From NCBI GenBank assembly GCA_016223165.1, contig JACRPO010000009.1, positions 496,001 through 560,000 on the forward strand: a DNA stretch of 64,000 nt, in the 5' to 3' direction. The DNA is from Burkholderiales bacterium (GTDB lineage Bacteria; Pseudomonadota; Gammaproteobacteria; Burkholderiales; Burkholderiaceae_C). The notes beneath the pieces are model-generated. The model made no database searches, was not told the DNA's origin, and saw nothing but the letters and a program-made list of their open reading frames with translations. Each line of letters starts with the position of its first letter. The stretch's first letter is position 1. Of the stretch, positions 61,017 through 64,000 are shown in pieces. Made by a program: the position numbers and the translations under genes.

Positions 61017-61699
61017 TTCGGCCCCGGCACGCGGTAGCCGAGGCCGCGCACGGTTTCGATGAGGTCGTGGCCGAGCTTGCGCCGCAGTGCCGAGACATGC
61101 ACCTCGAGCGCGTTGCTCTGCACCTGGGCATCGAGGCCGAGCACGAGCCGATCGAGCTCCCCCTTGGTGACGACACGGCCGGCCCGGCGCGCCAGCGCTT
61201 CGAGCACCGACCATTCGCGCGCCGTGAGCTCGACGCGCTCGGGGGTCCCGTCGTCGCTACCCTCCGGCGCGCGCCAGACGCCGCGACCGGCCAGGTCGAC
61301 CCACACGCCGCCGAGATCCAGCCGCGGCGCGGTGGTCGTCGCACTGGTGCGGCGGAGCACGGCACGCAGCCGCGCCAGCATCTCCTCGGGGGCGAAAGGC
61401 TTGACGAGATAGTCGTCGGCGCCGCTGTCCAGGCCGCGCACGCGGTCGGCCAGCCGGTCGCGCGCCGTCAGCACCAGCACCGGGCGCGCGTCGCCCAGGG
61501 CGCGGCGCGCATGCACCCACTCGACACCCGAACCGTCGGGCAGCTGCCAGTCGACCAGCAGCGCATCGAAGGGCTCGTCCTGCAGCGCCTGCGCCGCCGA
61601 GAGGCTGGTGCACCACTCGACGACATGCCCTTCGGCACGCAGGAAATCGCGCAGGCCCTCGCCGAGCAGCGCATCGTCTTCGAGCAGCAGAAGTCGCAT
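61013..61699 (-). CDS. OmpR-family response regulator
   Basis: The 228-residue protein has a receiver domain (LLLEDDALLGEGL; phosphoacceptor in ALLVDWQLPDGSG, D51; LVLTARD; DDYLVKPF) and a winged-helix output domain (ELTAREWSVLEALARRAGRVVTKGEL; SNALEVHVSALRRKLG; IETVRGLGYRV). It resembles PmrA/QseB regulators. It is the first gene of a unit with the kinase and CDP-alcohol transferase and is divergent from the EptA-type gene, 133 bp away, which is a natural target. Confidence 0.94.
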   Translation of the reverse strand: MRLLLLEDDALLGEGLRDFLRAEGHVVEWCTSLSAAQALQDEPFDALLVDWQLPDGSGVEWVHARRALGDARPVLVLTARDRLADRVRGLDSGADDYLVKPFAPEEMLARLRAVLRRTSATTTAPRLDLGGVWVDLAGRGVWRAPEGSDDGTPERVELTAREWSVLEALARRAGRVVTKGELDRLVLGLDAQVQSNALEVHVSALRRKLGHDLIETVRGLGYRVPGPK

Positions 61700-61832
61700 G
61701 GCGCCATTGTCGGCGTGACCGGCGGCGCCGACGAGGCCGATTCCCCCGCTTCGCCTTCTGCCTTCAACCTGCCTTCAGCCTGCCTTCAGCTTCGCTCAGG
61801 CCACCTTCATTCCAGGTGGCCAGACTCGGCGC

Positions 61833-63569
61833 ATGACCTTCAAGACGATGGCCGTGCCGCGGGCCTGGAACCCCGAGCTCGTGCTGCTCGTGGCGAGCGT
61901 CGCCATGCTGCTGCTCGGCAACCGGCGCTTCCTGTCGCTGGCGCTCGCGGGGCGCGACGCCGCCGACGCGTCGGCCTGGCTCTTCGGCGCAGCCCTCGTG
62001 CTGGCCCTGCTCGCCATCAACTACCTGTTGCTCGCCCTGCTCGCCTGGGGCCGGCTGTTCAAGCCGGTGCTCGCCGTCATCCTGCTGCTGACCGCCGGTG
62101 CGGCGCACTTCATCGACAGCTTCGGTACCTTCATCGACCCGAGCATGCTGCGCAATGCGCTGCACACGCACTGGGGCGAGGCGAGCGAGCTCGTCGGCCT
62201 GCGCCTGGCTTCGGCCCTGCTGCTCGGTGCGGTGCTCCCGGCGGCGCTGCTGATGCGCCTGCCGCTGGCGCGCCGCCCGTGGCCGCGGGCGCTGGCCGCA
62301 CGCGGCGGTGCGCTCGCGCTGGCCCTGCTGGCACTGGTGGCGGCCATCTGGGTGGCGTTCCAGCCGCTCGCCTCGTTGATGCGCAGCCAGCGCGAGTTGC
62401 GCTACCTGGTGACCCCCGCCAACGTGCTCTGGTCGGCCACGGCCCTGGCACGACGCACGAGCCAGGAGCCTGCCGGGCCGCTCGTGGCCGTGGGCCGCGA
62501 CGCGCAGCCGGGGCCGACGCTGGCCAGGGCGCCACGCCCGCGCGTGGTGGTGCTGGTGGTCGGCGAGACGGCGCGCGCGGCCAACTGGGGGCTCAACGGC
62601 TACGCGCGCCAGACGACGCCGGAACTGGCGCGCCTGCCGCTCATCAACTTCGCCGGCGCCACGAGTTGCGGCACCGACACCGAGACCTCGCTGCCGTGCA
62701 TGTTCGCCGCCGTCGGCCGGCGGCAGTACGACGAGCGGCGCATCCACGGCAGCGAAAACCTGCTGCACGTGCTCGCGCATGCCGGCGTGGCTGTGCACTG
62801 GCGCGATAACCAGTCCGGCTGCAAGGGCGTGTGCGCGGGCTTCGCGCAGGACACCGTGGCCGCGCTGGCGCCGCCCGGGACCTGCACCGGCGCCAGCTGC
62901 TACGACGAAGGGTTGCTGCATGGGCTGGAGGCCTTGTTGCCGGTGGGCACCGTGGCGGGCGCGTCGGCGACGGGCGGCATGAACGGCACGAACGGCACCG
63001 GCGGCGCAGGCGGCCTGGCCGCGAAGTTCATCGTCCTGCACCAGATCGGCAACCACGGCCCGGCCTACCACCGGCGCGCGCCGGCCGCCTTCAAACGCTT
63101 CCAGCCGGCTTGCGAGCAGGACGACCTGCGCCTGTGCGATGCACAAAGCATCGTCAACGCCTACGACAACGCGCTCCTGTACACCGACCACGTGCTGGCG
63201 GCGCTGATCGCGCGGCTGCAGGCGCGCGCGGCCGAGATCGACAGCGCCGTGATCTACGTGTCCGACCACGGCGAGTCGATCGGCGAGCACGGGCTCTTCC
63301 TGCACGGCGTGCCGTTCGCCTTCGCGCCCGAGGTGCAGACACAGGTGCCGATGGTGATGTGGCTGTCGAGCGGCTTTGCCGAAGCGCGCGGCCTCGATGC
63401 CGGTTGCCTGAAGGGGCACGCCGGCGGCGCGGGCGTGCGCCACGACCACCTCTTCCACACCGTGCTCGGCCTGTTCGACGTGCAGACGGGCGCGCGCGCG
63501 CCCGAGTGGGACCTGACGCATGGTTGCACGCGCGGTGCCCCCGTCGATCTGGCCCGTGCCGCCGGCTAA
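61833..63569 (+). CDS. eptA: Phosphoethanolamine transferase, EptA/lipid A type
   Basis: The 578-residue inner-membrane enzyme has five N-terminal helices and a periplasmic alkaline-phosphatase-fold domain. VVGETARAANWGLNGYARQTTP carries a zinc ligand, GATSCGTDTETSLPCMF carries the catalytic Thr, and YVSDHGESIGEHGLFLHG carries the metal Asp-His. Conserved cysteine pairs (SGCKGVCAG; CTGASCYDEG) fit EptA. It would add phosphoethanolamine to lipid A and lower its negative charge. A Gly/Asn/Thr-rich loop (ASATGGMNGTNGTGGAGG) is an unusual insert. Confidence 0.9.
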   Translation: MTFKTMAVPRAWNPELVLLVASVAMLLLGNRRFLSLALAGRDAADASAWLFGAALVLALLAINYLLLALLAWGRLFKPVLAVILLLTAGAAHFIDSFGTFIDPSMLRNALHTHWGEASELVGLRLASALLLGAVLPAALLMRLPLARRPWPRALAARGGALALALLALVAAIWVAFQPLASLMRSQRELRYLVTPANVLWSATALARRTSQEPAGPLVAVGRDAQPGPTLARAPRPRVVVLVVGETARAANWGLNGYARQTTPELARLPLINFAGATSCGTDTETSLPCMFAAVGRRQYDERRIHGSENLLHVLAHAGVAVHWRDNQSGCKGVCAGFAQDTVAALAPPGTCTGASCYDEGLLHGLEALLPVGTVAGASATGGMNGTNGTGGAGGLAAKFIVLHQIGNHGPAYHRRAPAAFKRFQPACEQDDLRLCDAQSIVNAYDNALLYTDHVLAALIARLQARAAEIDSAVIYVSDHGESIGEHGLFLHGVPFAFAPEVQTQVPMVMWLSSGFAEARGLDAGCLKGHAGGAGVRHDHLFHTVLGLFDVQTGARAPEWDLTHGCTRGAPVDLARAAG

Positions 63570-63678
63570 CGCTACCCGCGGCGCCGCGGCGCCAGGCGTG
63601 CGGGCGGCAGAAAGCCGCGCCCGCGCCGGTTCTCTCTCGCCCGCACTCTCGCCCGCACTGTCGCCCCCACGGTCGCCC

Positions 63679-64000
63679 ATGCTCCTGGCCGCGTTGGCCC
63701 TGCTGCCCCTGCTGCTATGGGACCTGGCCGCCGGCGACCTGCCGCTGAGCCGCCTGTTCGCCAGCTCACACGGCTTTCCATGGCGCAATGACTGGTGGCT
63801 GAGCGCCCTGCTGCACGACGGCACGCGCCAGCTCGGCTGGGCGCTGGCGCTGCTGCTCGCCGTCAACGTGGCGTGGCCGCTGACTCCCTCGCTGACACGG
63901 CACGAGCGCCTGTGGTGGTTTCTCGCCACACTGGCCGGCGCAGCCGTGGTGCCGCTCGTGAAGCAGCAGAGCCTGACGAGTTGCCCCTGGGACCTGGCCG
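63679..64000 (+). CDS. PAP2-family phosphatase, N-terminal part
   Basis: The frame runs off the right edge. Visible sequence has hydrophobic segments (LLAALALLPLLLWDLAAGD; LGWALALLLAVNVAWPL; WWFLATLAGAAVVPLV) and ends KQQSLTSCPWDLA. This matches the first catalytic block of PAP2 phosphatases of lipid A or lipid phosphate type (K-x6-RP equivalent region with SCPWDL). The start is uncertain: ATG 63679 is used, but in-frame GTG codons at 63598 and 63556 are possible. A TCGCCCGCACTC tandem repeat lies just upstream. Confidence 0.7.
   Translation, partial: MLLAALALLPLLLWDLAAGDLPLSRLFASSHGFPWRNDWWLSALLHDGTRQLGWALALLLAVNVAWPLTPSLTRHERLWWFLATLAGAAVVPLVKQQSLTSCPWDLA

Overview
The window is about 70% GC and almost entirely coding. 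Gene content and style point to a betaproteobacterium of the order Burkholderiales, probably near the Rubrivivax/Leptothrix/Comamonadaceae groups: a two-wing hut regulon with HutD, HutF and HutG, a caa3-type oxidase operon with two subunit III-like proteins, E. coli-type ArgG, a MutL with the endonuclease motif, and alanine-rich linkers. This placement is inferred from gene content, not from a database search. No rRNA, tRNA, CRISPR array, phage or insertion sequence with a transposase was seen. The window reads as chromosomal backbone with small accessory pieces.

Layout, left to right. 1-5.5 kb: end of a cyclic-nucleotide-binding membrane protein, a PlsC-like acyltransferase, a substrate-binding/permease fusion for betaine or choline behind argG, and a VapBC toxin-antitoxin pair. 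5.6-9.9 kb: a SEC-C protein and a SWIM/SNF2 helicase whose reading frame is cut by one amber codon. 9.9-16.7 kb, minus strand: the caa3 cytochrome oxidase operon (ctaC, ctaD, two subunit III-type genes, subunit IV, ctaB) preceded by two small membrane-protein genes and a perfect FNR/ANR box. 17-22.9 kb: DUF1810, a TonB receptor with a His-rich leader, a PQQ-type dehydrogenase with cytochrome c and TMEM220 genes, and an O-methyltransferase. 23-26.7 kb: a NitT/TauT-type ABC transporter and a double DUF4399 protein.

26.7-35.1 kb: the full histidine utilisation regulon, hutU-hutH divergent from hutC-hutD-hutI-hutG-hutF. HutC sites lie inside overlapping divergent promoters, and hutH carries an in-frame palindromic insertion. 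Together the genes take histidine to glutamate by the five-step route (HutH, HutU, HutI, HutF, HutG). 35.2-44.8 kb: di-haem peroxidase, an orphan LivK-like binding protein, an acyl-CoA dehydrogenase/Ogt pair, dgoK-dgoA, an AbrB/PIN toxin-antitoxin pair, and acnA. 44.8-54.3 kb: chemotaxis receptor, mutL with a 21-bp repeat in its 5' end, a two-gene cassette pairing a haem-oxygenase-like di-iron protein with an RpfF (DSF synthase) homologue, an endonuclease/exonuclease/phosphatase-fold protein, and an ECF sigma/anti-sigma pair.

54.5-58.2 kb: urc1 and urc4, the core of the URC pyrimidine catabolism route, followed by a MITE-like element and an XRE regulator. 58.2-58.8 kb: a non-coding stretch full of long imperfect palindromes. 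58.8-64 kb: a likely envelope-remodelling module of two-component system, CDP-alcohol phosphatidyltransferase, EptA-type phosphoethanolamine transferase and the start of a PAP2 phosphatase.

The observations most worth following are the RpfF/di-iron cassette, the broken helicase, the palindromic insertion inside hutH, and the two non-coding repeat structures flanking the XRE gene.
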